Below are positions 8,775 to 18,003 of a DNA stretch of 64,000 nt, in pieces (position 1 is the stretch's first letter; each line of letters begins with the position of its first letter). Position numbers and translations under genes: made by a program. The notes beneath the pieces were generated by a model. That model did no database searches, was not told where the DNA came from, and was given only the letters and a program-made list of their open reading frames with translations. The DNA is from Neohoeflea coraliihabitans (GTDB lineage: Bacteria > Pseudomonadota > Alphaproteobacteria > Rhizobiales > Rhizobiaceae), in contig NZ_JAHWQX010000003.1 of the NCBI RefSeq assembly GCF_019334345.1, forward strand, positions 620,001-684,000. Reading direction: 5' to 3'.

Positions 8775-9851
8775 TTAGTTCGGCAGCGTGTCGTCAACGC
8801 CTTCGACATAAAAGTCCATGCCGAGCAGCGTGCCGTCTTCAGCGGTTTCGCCCTCGGCAAGCCACTCGGTGCCGTCCTGCTTGTTGATCGGGCCGGTGAA
8901 AGGATGCAGTTCACCGGACTTGATCTTGGCTTCGGTTTCCTCGGCCATCGCTTTGACGTCATCGGGCATGTTGCGATAGGGCGCCATGGTCAGAATGCCA
9001 TCCTTGAGGCCGTCCCAGGTGGATTCGCCGCCCTTCCAGGTGCCGTCCATCGCCATCTTGATCCGCTTGACGTAATACGGACCCCAGGTGTCGAGAATAG
9101 CCGTCTTCTGAGCCGTCGGACCGGCTTCCGACTGATCGAAGGCCTGACCGAAGGCATGGATGCCACGTTCCTCGGCCACCTGCATCGGTGCCGCGGAATC
9201 GGTATGCTGCGTGAGGATGTCGACACCCTGGTCGACCAGGGCCTTGGCGGCATCGGCTTCCTTGCCGGCATCATGCCAGCTGTTGACCCAGACGACCTTC
9301 AGCTTGAAATCCGGATCGACCGAGCGGGCTCCCTGCAGAAAGGCATTGATGCCCATCACCACTTCCGGAATCGGGAAGGAGGCAATGTAGCCAGCCGTGC
9401 CGGTCTCCGAGATATTGCCGGCGATCTGGCCGATAATGTAGCGGCCTTCGTAAAAGCGCGCATTGTAGTTGGTGACGTTGTCGGCGGTCTTGTAGCCGGT
9501 GGCGTGTTCGAACATCACATCGGGATGTTTCTCGGCGACCGCAATGGTCGGGTCCATGTAACCGAACGAGGTCGTGAACACGATGTTGCAGCCAGATCTC
9601 GCCATGCGGGTGATCGCCCGCTCGGAATCAGGTCCTTCCGGGACGTTCTCGAGATAAGCGGTCTCGATTTCGTCGCCGAGCTGTTCCTCGACATATTGCC
9701 GGGCTTCATCGTGCGCCTGCGTCCAGCCGCCATCGGTGACCGGGCCGATGTAAACGAAACAGGCCTTGAACTTGTCCTGCGCGAACGCGGCACCGCCGCT
9801 GGTGGCGGCAAGCGCGATGCCTGCGGCCAGTGCTAAAAGGGTCTTTCTCAT
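8775..9851 (-). CDS. BMP-family ABC transporter substrate-binding protein
   Basis: A 358-residue periplasmic binding protein with a classic cleavable signal ending AAFAQ and no lipobox cysteine. The mature protein has BMP/PnrA family features: GPVTDGGWTQAHDEA near the N-terminus, FTTSFGYMDPTIAVA and GRYIIGQIAG. In the family such proteins bind purine nucleosides or related compounds. It is the last gene of a four-gene minus-strand unit (ATPase, two permeases, binding protein) and starts 74 bases after the second permease. AGAGAGGTG precedes the ATG. The ligand is inferred at family level only. Confidence 0.85.
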   Translation of the reverse strand: MRKTLLALAAGIALAATSGGAAFAQDKFKACFVYIGPVTDGGWTQAHDEARQYVEEQLGDEIETAYLENVPEGPDSERAITRMARSGCNIVFTTSFGYMDPTIAVAEKHPDVMFEHATGYKTADNVTNYNARFYEGRYIIGQIAGNISETGTAGYIASFPIPEVVMGINAFLQGARSVDPDFKLKVVWVNSWHDAGKEADAAKALVDQGVDILTQHTDSAAPMQVAEERGIHAFGQAFDQSEAGPTAQKTAILDTWGPYYVKRIKMAMDGTWKGGESTWDGLKDGILTMAPYRNMPDDVKAMAEETEAKIKSGELHPFTGPINKQDGTEWLAEGETAEDGTLLGMDFYVEGVDDTLPN

Positions 9852-9925
9852 GGTTCACCTCTCTGTTGGTCTTCCGGTTTGGGCCGGCGGGGTTCTTTTT
9901 GATTATCCTGCGCGGACAGCTTTGA

Positions 9926-10852
9926 CTAGCGGTCCGGCACAAAGGGCTGGGCGAGCGACGCCGGTGTGTTGATCACCGTCAACCGTCTGTCGCGCGAAAT
10001 CAAGACCAGAACGACGATGGTCGCCAGGTAGGGCAGCGCCGACATCAATTGCGAGGGGATCGGAATGCCGAGCGCCTGGGCATGGATCTGGCCGATGGTC
10101 ACGGCGCCGAACAGATAGGCGCCGCCAATGACGCGCCATGGCCGCCAGGAGGCGAAGACGACCAGCGCCAGGGCAATCCAGCCGCGCCCTGCGGTCATGT
10201 TCTCGACCCATTGCGGTGTGTAGACCAGCGACAGATGCGCGCCCGCCAGACCGGCGCAGGCGCCGCCGAACATGACGGCCAGATAGCGGTAGAGAAGCAC
10301 GTTGATGCCGAGCGCATGCGCCGATTTGTGGTTGTCGCCGATGGAGCGCAATGTCAGGCCGGTGCGCGTCTTGAACAGGAACCACATCACCGCCGCGGTG
10401 AGCGCGATCGAGACATAGAACAGCGGGTCCTGTCCGAACAGCAGCTTGCCGACCAGCGGCAGATCGCTCAGCACCGGCAGGTCCAGACGCGGCAGGCGGA
10501 TGCCGGCGCGGCCGACGAAATCCTCGCCGATCATGCCGGAAAGACCAATGCCGAGAAGCGTCAGGGACAGGCCGGTGGCGACCTGATTGGTGGCAAGAGA
10601 CAGGGCGAGGAATCCGAACAGCAGCGACAGCAGCACACCGGCGAGAATGCCGGCCAGCGCGCCGATCCATGGCGAGCCGGTGATGAAGGCCCCGGCAAAA
10701 CCGCAAACGGCGCCGATGACCATCATGCCCTCGACGCCGAGATTGAGAACGCCCGAGCGCTCGACCACCAGTTCGCCGATGGCCGCGAGCAGCAGCGGCG
10801 TCGATGCCGTGGCAATCGTCAAAAGGATGTTCTGGAGCATGTTGACGTCCAT
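9926..10852 (-). CDS. ABC transporter permease (BMP/nucleoside type, subunit 2)
   Basis: A 308-residue inner-membrane permease of the branched-chain-amino-acid/simple-sugar permease superfamily, closest in pattern to NupQ/YufQ-type nucleoside permeases. About eight to nine hydrophobic segments are visible; the region ERSGVLNLGVEGMMVIGAV and the coupling region DNHKSAHALGINV match the family. It begins 6 bases after the stop of the first permease, indicating one operon. Confidence 0.88.
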   Translation of the reverse strand: MDVNMLQNILLTIATASTPLLLAAIGELVVERSGVLNLGVEGMMVIGAVCGFAGAFITGSPWIGALAGILAGVLLSLLFGFLALSLATNQVATGLSLTLLGIGLSGMIGEDFVGRAGIRLPRLDLPVLSDLPLVGKLLFGQDPLFYVSIALTAAVMWFLFKTRTGLTLRSIGDNHKSAHALGINVLLYRYLAVMFGGACAGLAGAHLSLVYTPQWVENMTAGRGWIALALVVFASWRPWRVIGGAYLFGAVTIGQIHAQALGIPIPSQLMSALPYLATIVVLVLISRDRRLTVINTPASLAQPFVPDR

Positions 10853-10858
10853 GGTGCC

Positions 10859-11953
10859 CTACCCTTTCGCCGTTGCCGGCTTGCCCGCTTCGCCAAAGAT
10901 GAACTTGATGCGGTAGTGGATCAGCGTGTCGCAACCGAGCACGAAGAACAGCAACAGGCCCTGGAACACCCGCGCCACCTTTTCGGAGACGCCAAGCGAC
11001 ATCTGCGCCGCCTCGCCGCCGAGATAGGTCAGCGCCAGGACAAAGCCGGCGGCAATGGCGCCGAGCGGATTGAGCCGGCCGAGAAAGGCGACGATGATGG
11101 CAGCAAAGCCGTAGCCGGGCGAGATCGTCTCGCGCAACTGACCGATGGCGCCAGCCACCTCGGCGATGCCCGCCAGCCCGGCGAGGCCGCCCGACAGCAG
11201 AAAGGCAAAGAACACCATCTTCGTGGAGGAAAAGCCGCCGAAGCGTCCGGCCCGCGGGCTGCCGCCAAGCACCTTCACCTCGAAGCCCTTCATCAGAAAG
11301 CGCATCATGAACCAGACGATGATGGCGCTGAGGATGGCCAGGACGATGCCCCAGTGCGCGCTGCCATGCGAGGGAAAGATTTCGCCGAGCCGCGCCGATT
11401 CGGGAAAACGGATCGAGCCGGGAAAATTGTTGCCGCCCGGATCGCGAAAGCGGCCGCGGGCCAGCCAGTCGAGAAACAGCTGCGCGACATAGACCAGCAT
11501 CAGGCTGGTGAGAATCTCGTTGGTGTTGAAACGGGTTTTCAACAACGCCGGGATGGCGCCCATGGCGGCACCGCCGATAAATCCGAGGAGCAGCATCACC
11601 GGCAGGGTGAACAGGGTCTGGAACTGAGGAAACAGGATCGGCACCAGCGATCCGGTTATGCCGCCGATGATAAACTGGCCCTCAGCACCGATATTCCAGT
11701 TGTTCGAGCGGTAGCACACCGACAGGCCGACGGCGATCATGATCAGGGGTGCCGCCTTGATCGCCAGTTCGTGCAATTGCCAGGCCTCGCTCAGCGGTTC
11801 GATGAAATAGGCGTGCAGCGCCGCGACAGGCGGCTTGCCGAGCAATGAGAAAATCAGGAAGCCGGCCAGCAAGGTCAGCACCAGGGCGAGCAGCGGCGAA
11901 ATCGCCGAGTACAGGGCCGACTTCTGCGGCCGTTTGATCAGTTCGAGGCGCAT
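10859..11953 (-). CDS. ABC transporter permease (BMP/nucleoside type, subunit 1)
   Basis: A 364-residue permease of the NupP/YufP type. Diagnostic blocks are RSNNWNIGAEGQFIIGGI near residue 80, the cytoplasmic coupling segment VLGGSPRAGRFGGFS, and SPGYGFAAIIVAFLGRLNP. Its ATG overlaps the ATPase stop by one base (TGATG), so translation is probably coupled. It pairs with the permease at 9926-10852 to form the heterodimeric channel. Confidence 0.9.
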   Translation of the reverse strand: MRLELIKRPQKSALYSAISPLLALVLTLLAGFLIFSLLGKPPVAALHAYFIEPLSEAWQLHELAIKAAPLIMIAVGLSVCYRSNNWNIGAEGQFIIGGITGSLVPILFPQFQTLFTLPVMLLLGFIGGAAMGAIPALLKTRFNTNEILTSLMLVYVAQLFLDWLARGRFRDPGGNNFPGSIRFPESARLGEIFPSHGSAHWGIVLAILSAIIVWFMMRFLMKGFEVKVLGGSPRAGRFGGFSSTKMVFFAFLLSGGLAGLAGIAEVAGAIGQLRETISPGYGFAAIIVAFLGRLNPLGAIAAGFVLALTYLGGEAAQMSLGVSEKVARVFQGLLLFFVLGCDTLIHYRIKFIFGEAGKPATAKG

Positions 11954-13557
11954 CAGATCGGTGCTCCCGGCTCATGGGAGCCCTCTGTATTGGCGTGCGC
12001 TTCGGCGTGGGCGTGGGCCTGGTGCCCGGGTTCGGCGCCGCCCATCAACAGGCCGATCTTCTCGAAGCTGGCCTCGGCGATCGGCAATGGCGATGACAGT
12101 CGACCGTCATGCATTACCGCGATGGCATCGGAAATCTCGAACAATTCATCAAGGTCCTGACTGATGACGAGAACGGCGGAGCCGGCGCGCGCCAGGTCGA
12201 TCAGCGCCTTGCGGATACGCGCGGCAGCGCCCGCATCGACCCCCCAGGTGGGCTGATCGACGACCAGAACCATCGGCTCGCGGTCGAGTTCGCGGCCGAT
12301 CAGGAATTTTTGCAGATTGCCGCCGGATAATGCCGCCGCCTCCGGATCCTCGCCGCTCTTGCGTACATCCATCTCGCGAATGATGCGCTGGGTCGCCTCC
12401 TTGACGGCGCCCATGCGCACGAAACCGAGCGGACCGACCATGGCGCGGCGGTCGGTGGTATGGCGTGACAACAACAGATTGTCGGACAGCGGCAGCGCCG
12501 GCGCGGCACCATGCCCGAGGCGCTCTTCCGGCACGAAGGCGGCGCCCACCATGCGGCGGTCGGAGATGTTCTTGTGCCCGCAATTGCGGCCGTTGAGGCG
12601 AATGGTATCGGCGCGCTCCTGCCGCCACTCCCCCGAGACGGCCTCGAAGAACTCACCCTGGCCGTTGCCGGCGACGCCGGCGATGCCAAGAAGTTCGCCG
12701 CCGCGCACTGTGAGATCGATACCGCGCAGGGGAATGGAGAACGGCGTTGCCGGCGGGCGCTCAAGATTGGAGATCTCGATCAGGGGCGGTCCGGGCGTTG
12801 CAGCCGATGCCTGCCGCTTGACGGCCTCGACATCCGAGCCGACCATCAGATTGGCGAGGGTGGTGGCGGTTTCCTGGCGCGGGTCGCAATGGGCCACGAC
12901 CTTGCCGTGGCGCAGCACGGTGGCGGTGTCGCACAGACGCTTCACCTCGTCGAGGCGGTGCGAAATGTAAAGGATCGAAGTGCCTTCCGCCTTGAGACGT
13001 TCGAGCGTGTCGAACATGCGGTTGGCTTCCTGCGGCGTGAGAACCGAGGTCGGCTCATCGAGGATGATCAGATCCGGTTTCTGCAGCAGGCAGCGAATGA
13101 TCTCGATGCGCTGACGCTCGCCAACCGAAAGATCGCCGACCATGGCGTGCGGATCAAGCGGCAGGCCGTATTCGACTGAAACGGCACGGGCACGCTCGGC
13201 AATCTGCGAGATCGGCGTCTTTTCGTCGAAGACGAGAGCAATGTTTTCGGACGCCGTCAGCGCCTCAAACAGGGAAAAATGCTGGAACACCATGCCGATG
13301 CCGTGGCGCCGGGCCTCGCCCGGGCTGCCGATGCGCACCGGCTCGCCCTTCCAGTAAATGCCGCCTTCGGTCGGATCAAGAACGCCGAACAGCATCTTGA
13401 CCAGGGTCGACTTGCCGGCACCATTTTCGCCCAGCAAGGCATGGATCTCGCCAGGCGCGATCTTCAGATCGACCTCGTTGCAGGCTTTCAACTCGCCAAA
13501 GACCTTGGTCAGGCCGCGAGTTTCCAGCAAAAGCGCGTCATTACCCCGATCCTGCAC
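11953..13557 (-). CDS. ABC transporter ATP-binding protein, duplicated nucleotide-binding domains
   Basis: A 534-residue protein with two nucleotide-binding domains, as in sugar/nucleoside importers. The first has a full Walker A GENGAGKST at 43-51, signature LSVGERQRIEI and Walker B LIILDEPTS. The second has a degenerate P-loop (GVAGNGQGEF) and signature LSGGNLQKFLIGREL, the usual asymmetry in this class. The C-terminal 25 residues are unusually rich in His and Ala (HQAHAHAEAHANTEG), which is not part of the conserved fold. It heads the BMP ABC operon; two palindromes lie in the 74 bases upstream (13586-13597 and 13617-13632). Confidence 0.92.
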   Translation of the reverse strand: MQDRGNDALLLETRGLTKVFGELKACNEVDLKIAPGEIHALLGENGAGKSTLVKMLFGVLDPTEGGIYWKGEPVRIGSPGEARRHGIGMVFQHFSLFEALTASENIALVFDEKTPISQIAERARAVSVEYGLPLDPHAMVGDLSVGERQRIEIIRCLLQKPDLIILDEPTSVLTPQEANRMFDTLERLKAEGTSILYISHRLDEVKRLCDTATVLRHGKVVAHCDPRQETATTLANLMVGSDVEAVKRQASAATPGPPLIEISNLERPPATPFSIPLRGIDLTVRGGELLGIAGVAGNGQGEFFEAVSGEWRQERADTIRLNGRNCGHKNISDRRMVGAAFVPEERLGHGAAPALPLSDNLLLSRHTTDRRAMVGPLGFVRMGAVKEATQRIIREMDVRKSGEDPEAAALSGGNLQKFLIGRELDREPMVLVVDQPTWGVDAGAAARIRKALIDLARAGSAVLVISQDLDELFEISDAIAVMHDGRLSSPLPIAEASFEKIGLLMGGAEPGHQAHAHAEAHANTEGSHEPGAPI

Positions 13558-13585
13558 ATTGCCCCCCCGGAATACGTTGCAGGCC

Positions 13586-13632
13586 AGCCCATGGGCTTAA
13601 GGAGACAAGCTCCACCAATTTCAACAGAAATT
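13586..13632. promoter_or_regulatory. Two palindromes upstream of the BMP ABC operon
   Basis: The short gap between the quinone oxidoreductase stop and the ABC ATPase start contains AGCCCATGGGCT (13586-13597, a perfect dyad without loop) and AATTTC-AACA-GAAATT (13617-13632). They are candidate operator or terminator elements; neither is followed by a clear T-tract. No regulator gene is adjacent. Confidence 0.35.
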
Positions 13633-14609
13633 CAAGGGAGCAGTACAGTTGTACCCGTTGTTTTACGATCTTCGAGGTCTTTGTGAGCTGTTGCAGCATC
13701 CTGCAGATCGTAGCGCTGGTTGATGTCGAGACGGATAATCTTCTGCTCGATCGCATCGAATACAGCCGCCGCGCTGTCCTCCAGTTCCTTGCGGGTCGCG
13801 ATGTAGTTGAACAGTGTCGGGCGGGTCAGATAGAGCGACCCCTTCTGGCTGAGCAGCGCGATGTTGAGCGGCTCGATCGGGCCCGAGGATTGTCCGAACG
13901 AGACCCACAGGCCGCGCGGGCGCAGACAGTCGAGCGAGCCGGGAAACGTATCCTTGCCGACACTGTCATAAACGACATCGACGCCGCGGCCATCGGTGAT
14001 GTCTTTCACGCGGGCGACGAAATCCTCGTCCTGGTAGTTGATCACTTCATCATAGCCGAGCTTTCGGGCGCGCTCGGCCTTCGCCTGTGAGCCGACCGTC
14101 CCGATGACACGGGCGCCGAGCGCTTTGGCCCAGGGTCCGGCAAGCGAACCCACGCCGCCGGCAGCGGCATGCACAAGCACCGTGTCGCCTTGCTTGACGG
14201 CAAAGGTGTGGCGGACGAGATATTCGGCCGTCATGCCCTGCAGCATTGCGCCGGCCGCCGCTTCGAAGCCGATTGCTTCGGGAATTCTGACGAGCCTGTC
14301 GGCCGGCATCAGCCGCTCCTCGGCATAGGCACCAAGGCCGGCGGCATAGGCAACGCGGTCGCCTTCCTTGAACAGCGTGACACCTTCGCCGACGGCAACA
14401 ATGGTGCCAGCGCCCTCATTGCCGGGAACAAATGGCAGGCCGGCGGGCGCGGGATAGAGCCCGGTGCGGAAATACACATCGATGAAATTCAGGCCGACCG
14501 CGTGGTGACGCACCCGCACCTCGCCCGGACCGGGATCGCCGACCGGATGGTCCTTCCATTCCAGCACTTCCGGTCCGCCGGTGCGGGAGACGACGATTGC
14601 CTTGCTCAT
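13632..14609 (-). CDS. NADPH:quinone oxidoreductase (zinc-independent MDR family)
   Basis: A 325-residue medium-chain dehydrogenase/reductase of the quinone-reductase (Qor) group. The N-terminal block GLNFIDVYFRTGLYPAP and the catalytic-domain GNEGAGTIVAVGEGV match Qor; the Rossmann motif is AAAGGVGSLAGPWAKALGA. Structural and catalytic zinc ligands of alcohol dehydrogenases are absent. The ATG at 14609 follows AAGGAG with good spacing. It starts 19 bases after pcs and is probably transcribed with it. The expected activity is NADPH-dependent reduction of quinones in the cytosol. Confidence 0.88.
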   Translation of the reverse strand: MSKAIVVSRTGGPEVLEWKDHPVGDPGPGEVRVRHHAVGLNFIDVYFRTGLYPAPAGLPFVPGNEGAGTIVAVGEGVTLFKEGDRVAYAAGLGAYAEERLMPADRLVRIPEAIGFEAAAGAMLQGMTAEYLVRHTFAVKQGDTVLVHAAAGGVGSLAGPWAKALGARVIGTVGSQAKAERARKLGYDEVINYQDEDFVARVKDITDGRGVDVVYDSVGKDTFPGSLDCLRPRGLWVSFGQSSGPIEPLNIALLSQKGSLYLTRPTLFNYIATRKELEDSAAAVFDAIEQKIIRLDINQRYDLQDAATAHKDLEDRKTTGTTVLLP

Positions 14610-14628
14610 TGAATGCTCCTTGATCCGT

Positions 14629-15360
14629 TTATTTTTTACCGAGCCACGGCAGCAGCTGGAGTATGGCGCCGATGACAAGAAGATACAGGCCCGACAGCGT
14701 CACGCCCCACTGCAGCCAGAGCGGCGAGCGGAAATGCAGAAGAAGTGCGGCACCGCCGAGGATGCACCAGATGGCGAAGACGGCGAGATTAAGCGGCCGC
14801 AGGCGCTTCACCCGCACCGGATGCAGGAAATTGATCGGCAGGAAGGTTGCGAAGACCGCGAACAGCACGATGACAAAGGCCGTGACTTCCGATGGCTCGA
14901 TGACAAAGAAGCTGAAGACCAGCATGTTCCAGACCACCGGGAAGCCGGAGAAGAAATTCTCGTCGGTCTTCATGCCCATATCGGCGTAGTAGATGGCGCT
15001 GGAGACGACGATCAATCCGGCAGCGACGAAGGAATAGGGTTCGCCGATCAGGCCGCTCTGGTACAGCGCGTAGGCTGGCACCAGGACATAGGTGACGTAG
15101 TCGATGACGTTGTCGAGCATCACGCCGGACCAGTTCGGCAGCACCTCAGTGACCTTCAGCTTGCGGGCGATCGGGCCATCGGCGCCGTCAACGGCCAATG
15201 CCAGGCCGAGCCACCACCACATGTCGATGAAGCGCTGTTCACCGGCGGCGACCACGGCCAGAAATGCAAGATAGGCGCCGCTGGCCGTCAGGATGTGCAC
15301 GGAAAAGGCCCGAATTTCGGCGTAAGGAACGCGCCGGTACTTGAAAAACGGTATCTTCAA
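14629..15360 (-). CDS. pcs: Phosphatidylcholine synthase (CDP-diglyceride:choline)
   Basis: A 243-residue membrane enzyme that joins choline directly to CDP-diacylglycerol to make phosphatidylcholine, a pathway typical of rhizobia and relatives. It carries the Pcs-specific variant of the CDP-alcohol phosphotransferase motif: DGPIAR, then a 12-residue spacer, then G-x3-D-x3-D (GVMLDNVID). Other CDP-alcohol transferases have an 8-residue spacer. Additional Pcs blocks visible are SSAIYYADMGMKTDE, FSGFPVVWNM and PINFLHPVRVKRLRPLN. About eight membrane segments are predicted by eye. The spacer length makes the family call firm. Confidence 0.95.
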   Translation of the reverse strand: MKIPFFKYRRVPYAEIRAFSVHILTASGAYLAFLAVVAAGEQRFIDMWWWLGLALAVDGADGPIARKLKVTEVLPNWSGVMLDNVIDYVTYVLVPAYALYQSGLIGEPYSFVAAGLIVVSSAIYYADMGMKTDENFFSGFPVVWNMLVFSFFVIEPSEVTAFVIVLFAVFATFLPINFLHPVRVKRLRPLNLAVFAIWCILGGAALLLHFRSPLWLQWGVTLSGLYLLVIGAILQLLPWLGKK

Positions 15361-15666
15361 ACTGCTGATCCCTGAACTGGCATGGCGTGGCGCGCACAGC
15401 GAGAAAGGCGATCTTTCCCCTCGCCCGATGCTTCTTGCCCCCGCTTCAAGTAGCAGATTGAGGTCAGGCGTCCACCGCTAACATGCTGCTCTCGTCGGCG
15501 TTGACCGGTCGGCTTGCAGGGTAAAAAGGGTCTTCGCCGTGCCGCAGCCATGGAAAAAGCGTGGTCGGCGCGGTAGATCCTGAAACAATGCCGTGGAAAT
15601 GCGCCGAGGTGTCGTCAATGTGCCGGGTGGCTTTCACAAGCGAGGCGAATGAGCGGAGGCACTGAC
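15361..15666. other. Divergent intergenic region, no gene seen
   Basis: About 300 bases separate pcs (leftward) from the UbiH-like gene (rightward). No tRNA, strong hairpin or convincing small reading frame was found; it presumably holds both promoters. Confidence 0.6.
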
Positions 15667-16896
15667 ATGGAGACGCCGGAGAATTTCGATGTCGCGGTGG
15701 TTGGCGGCGGTCTGGCGGGCAGCCTTGCCGCCCTTGCCGCGGCGCGGCAGGGATGGCGCACCGCCTTTCTCGCTCCGGCGGCTGCAAGTGACCGGCGCAC
15801 GACGGCGTTGCTGTCCGGATCGGTTGCGATGTTGCGCAAATACGGGCTCTGGGAAACCGTGGCCCCGGAAGCTGCGGCGTTGAGCACGATGCGCATCATC
15901 GATGGCACAACGCGCCTGTTTCGCGCGCCGCCGGTGACCTTCCGCGCCTCTGAGATCGATCTGGAGACGTTCGGCTACAACATTCCGAACGCCGCGCTGC
16001 TCGGGGCTGCGACCGACCGCGTTGCGGGCTGCGATGCGATCGTGCGCATTCCGCATGTGCTGGCTGGGGCGCAGACGGATGAGGACGGCGTGACCCTGAC
16101 GCTGAGCGATGGCAGCCAGGTGCGCGCCGATGCCGTGCTGGCGGCTGACGGTCGCAACTCGGTCGCCCGCCAGGCCGCCGGCATTGCCACCCGCAACTGG
16201 AGCTATCCCCAGTCCGCGATCGTTCTCAATTTCCAGCATCGCCTACCGCATCACAACATCTCGACAGAATTTCACCGGGACACCGGTCCCTTCACCCAGG
16301 TGCCGCTGCCTGGCAACCGGTCGAGCCTCGTGTGGACGATGCGACCCGATGATGTCGATGCCGTCATGGCGCTGCCGGCGGATGCGCTGAATTTGCGGGT
16401 CGAAACGCTGATGGCATCGCTGCTCGGTGCGGTGGAAGTGGAAGAAGGCATGCAGTCCTTCCCGATGGCGGGCCTGATCGCCGAGAATTTCGCCAGGGGG
16501 CGCACCTTCCTGATCGGCGAGAGTGGTCATGCCTTTCCGCCGATCGGCGCGCAGGGTCTCAATCTCGGCCTGCGCGACATCGAGCAGGCGATCGAGCGCC
16601 TGGCCGACGCCGGCGGTCCGGCTGAAGCGCCTGCCGCGGCGCTGTCTTACGACCGGGCACGGCGGATCGATGTGCGCAGCCGGACATTCGGCGTCGACCT
16701 GCTCAACCGGACACTGCTGAACGATTTTCTGCCGGTGCAGATGCTCCGCGCCGGCGGCCTGGCGGCGTTGAGCGCGCTGCAGCCCTTGAAGATTCTCGCC
16801 ATGCGCGAGGGGCTGACACCGCGCCGGCAGCGGCCGCCGCTGGGGCGATGGCTGCGCCAGTCGCTACGGGAAAAGGTCGGCCGGCAGCGTTCCTGA
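15667..16896 (+). CDS. UbiH/UbiF-family FAD-dependent hydroxylase
   Basis: A 409-residue flavoprotein monooxygenase. The dinucleotide fold VVGGGLAGSLAALAA begins near residue 11, the second FAD motif is LAADGRNSVARQAAG, and the third is LIGESGHAFPPIGAQGLNLGLRD, with Glu where many relatives have Asp. This set matches ubiquinone-ring hydroxylases, so aerobic ubiquinone synthesis at the membrane is the likely role; which ring position it modifies cannot be said. The ATG at 15667 has GGAGG upstream; an in-frame ATG at 15649 is possible. The 3' end overlaps the converging AEC gene by 33 bases. Confidence 0.82.
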   Translation: METPENFDVAVVGGGLAGSLAALAAARQGWRTAFLAPAAASDRRTTALLSGSVAMLRKYGLWETVAPEAAALSTMRIIDGTTRLFRAPPVTFRASEIDLETFGYNIPNAALLGAATDRVAGCDAIVRIPHVLAGAQTDEDGVTLTLSDGSQVRADAVLAADGRNSVARQAAGIATRNWSYPQSAIVLNFQHRLPHHNISTEFHRDTGPFTQVPLPGNRSSLVWTMRPDDVDAVMALPADALNLRVETLMASLLGAVEVEEGMQSFPMAGLIAENFARGRTFLIGESGHAFPPIGAQGLNLGLRDIEQAIERLADAGGPAEAPAAALSYDRARRIDVRSRTFGVDLLNRTLLNDFLPVQMLRAGGLAALSALQPLKILAMREGLTPRRQRPPLGRWLRQSLREKVGRQRS

Positions 16897-17826
16897 GGTG
16901 ATCAGCCACAACAGGGTGGACACGGTGACCACCGAGGCGACTGTCGTCACCAGCACCGTTGCCGAGGCACGCTCGATCCAGACGCCGTATTGCTGGGCGA
17001 TGACGAAGACGTTGGTGGCGGTCGGCAGCGCGGCGAGAAGCACTGCGGTAAAGATCCAGATCGGCTCGAAGTTTCCGACCCAGCTCATGGCCAGATACAT
17101 CAGGACCGGATGCAGGACGAGCTTGATCGGAACGATGTATCCGAGTTCCGCCGGCACCCGGCGCAGCGGCCTGAGAGCCAGTGTCACGCCCATGGCGAAC
17201 AGGGCGCAGGGCGCCGCTGCCTGGGCGAGATAGTCGATCAGGCGTTCGATCGGCACCGGCGGGGTGAACTGGATCGCCGCTGCGGCGATGCCGGCCATGG
17301 TGGCGAGGATGAACGGATGAAAGGCGATTTTGGCGAGCACGTCGAGCGCCAGGCGCCCGGCGGGCCGGTCGTCGTCGCCGGCAAGCGCCATCATCATCGG
17401 GGCGATGATGAAATGCATGATGTTCTCGAAGCAGAAGATCAACGCCACCGGGACCGCCGCCTTTTCGCCGAAGGCAAGGATGGCGATGCCGGGGCCCATG
17501 TAACCGAGATTGCCATAGGCGGCGGCAAGTCCCTGGACGGTGGCGTCGGGAATGAGGGCGCGGCGGAAAAGTATGGCCAGCGCGAAGACGATGGCGAACA
17601 TCACATAGGTCGCCAGCATCGAGGTGAGAACGAAATCCCAGCGCGCCAGCTGTTCGACGGGCGTCTGCGCGAGAAGCTTGAAGAACAGCGCCGGCAGCGC
17701 GAGGTAGATGATGAAGGTGTTGAGCCAGCCCATGGCCGCCGCCGGCTGGCGGGTGATGCGGGCGGTCACGTAGCCGAGAAGGATGAGCCCGAAAAACGGA
17801 AGAACCAAGCCTGCGATTTCAGCCAT
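16864..17826 (-). CDS. AEC-family (auxin efflux carrier-like) transporter
   Basis: A 320-residue membrane protein with about ten hydrophobic helices in the two-times-five arrangement of AEC/BASS-fold carriers. Family signatures are LPALFFKLLAQTP near residue 45, YGNLGYMGPGIAI near 105 and LPTATNVFVIAQQYG near 270. Bacterial members export or import small carboxylates such as malate or malonate; the substrate here is unknown. Its tail overlaps the UbiH-like gene tail by 33 bases on the opposite strand. Confidence 0.88.
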   Translation of the reverse strand: MAEIAGLVLPFFGLILLGYVTARITRQPAAAMGWLNTFIIYLALPALFFKLLAQTPVEQLARWDFVLTSMLATYVMFAIVFALAILFRRALIPDATVQGLAAAYGNLGYMGPGIAILAFGEKAAVPVALIFCFENIMHFIIAPMMMALAGDDDRPAGRLALDVLAKIAFHPFILATMAGIAAAAIQFTPPVPIERLIDYLAQAAAPCALFAMGVTLALRPLRRVPAELGYIVPIKLVLHPVLMYLAMSWVGNFEPIWIFTAVLLAALPTATNVFVIAQQYGVWIERASATVLVTTVASVVTVSTLLWLITSGTLPADLFP

Positions 17827-18003
17827 CCGGGTGTCCCTTCGCCGCCGACCGCCCCTGCCCTGTCAGGCCCCTGCAGCCGCAACGGGCTGCTGCATTTGCG
17901 CATACGTGCCGCCTCTTTGTGGCTAGAGAGACAGGTGCGAAGCGTCAAGCGGCGCGGGGGCCGGAAGGTTGATTTTTCCGGCGGAAATGCCCATCTTTGC
18001 AGC

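Noticed and set aside
10049-11848. 599-codon open frame on + opposite two ABC permeases
   Set aside because: Antisense shadow; its composition is the low-hydrophobicity, Gln/Arg-rich type expected from the reverse of membrane protein genes.
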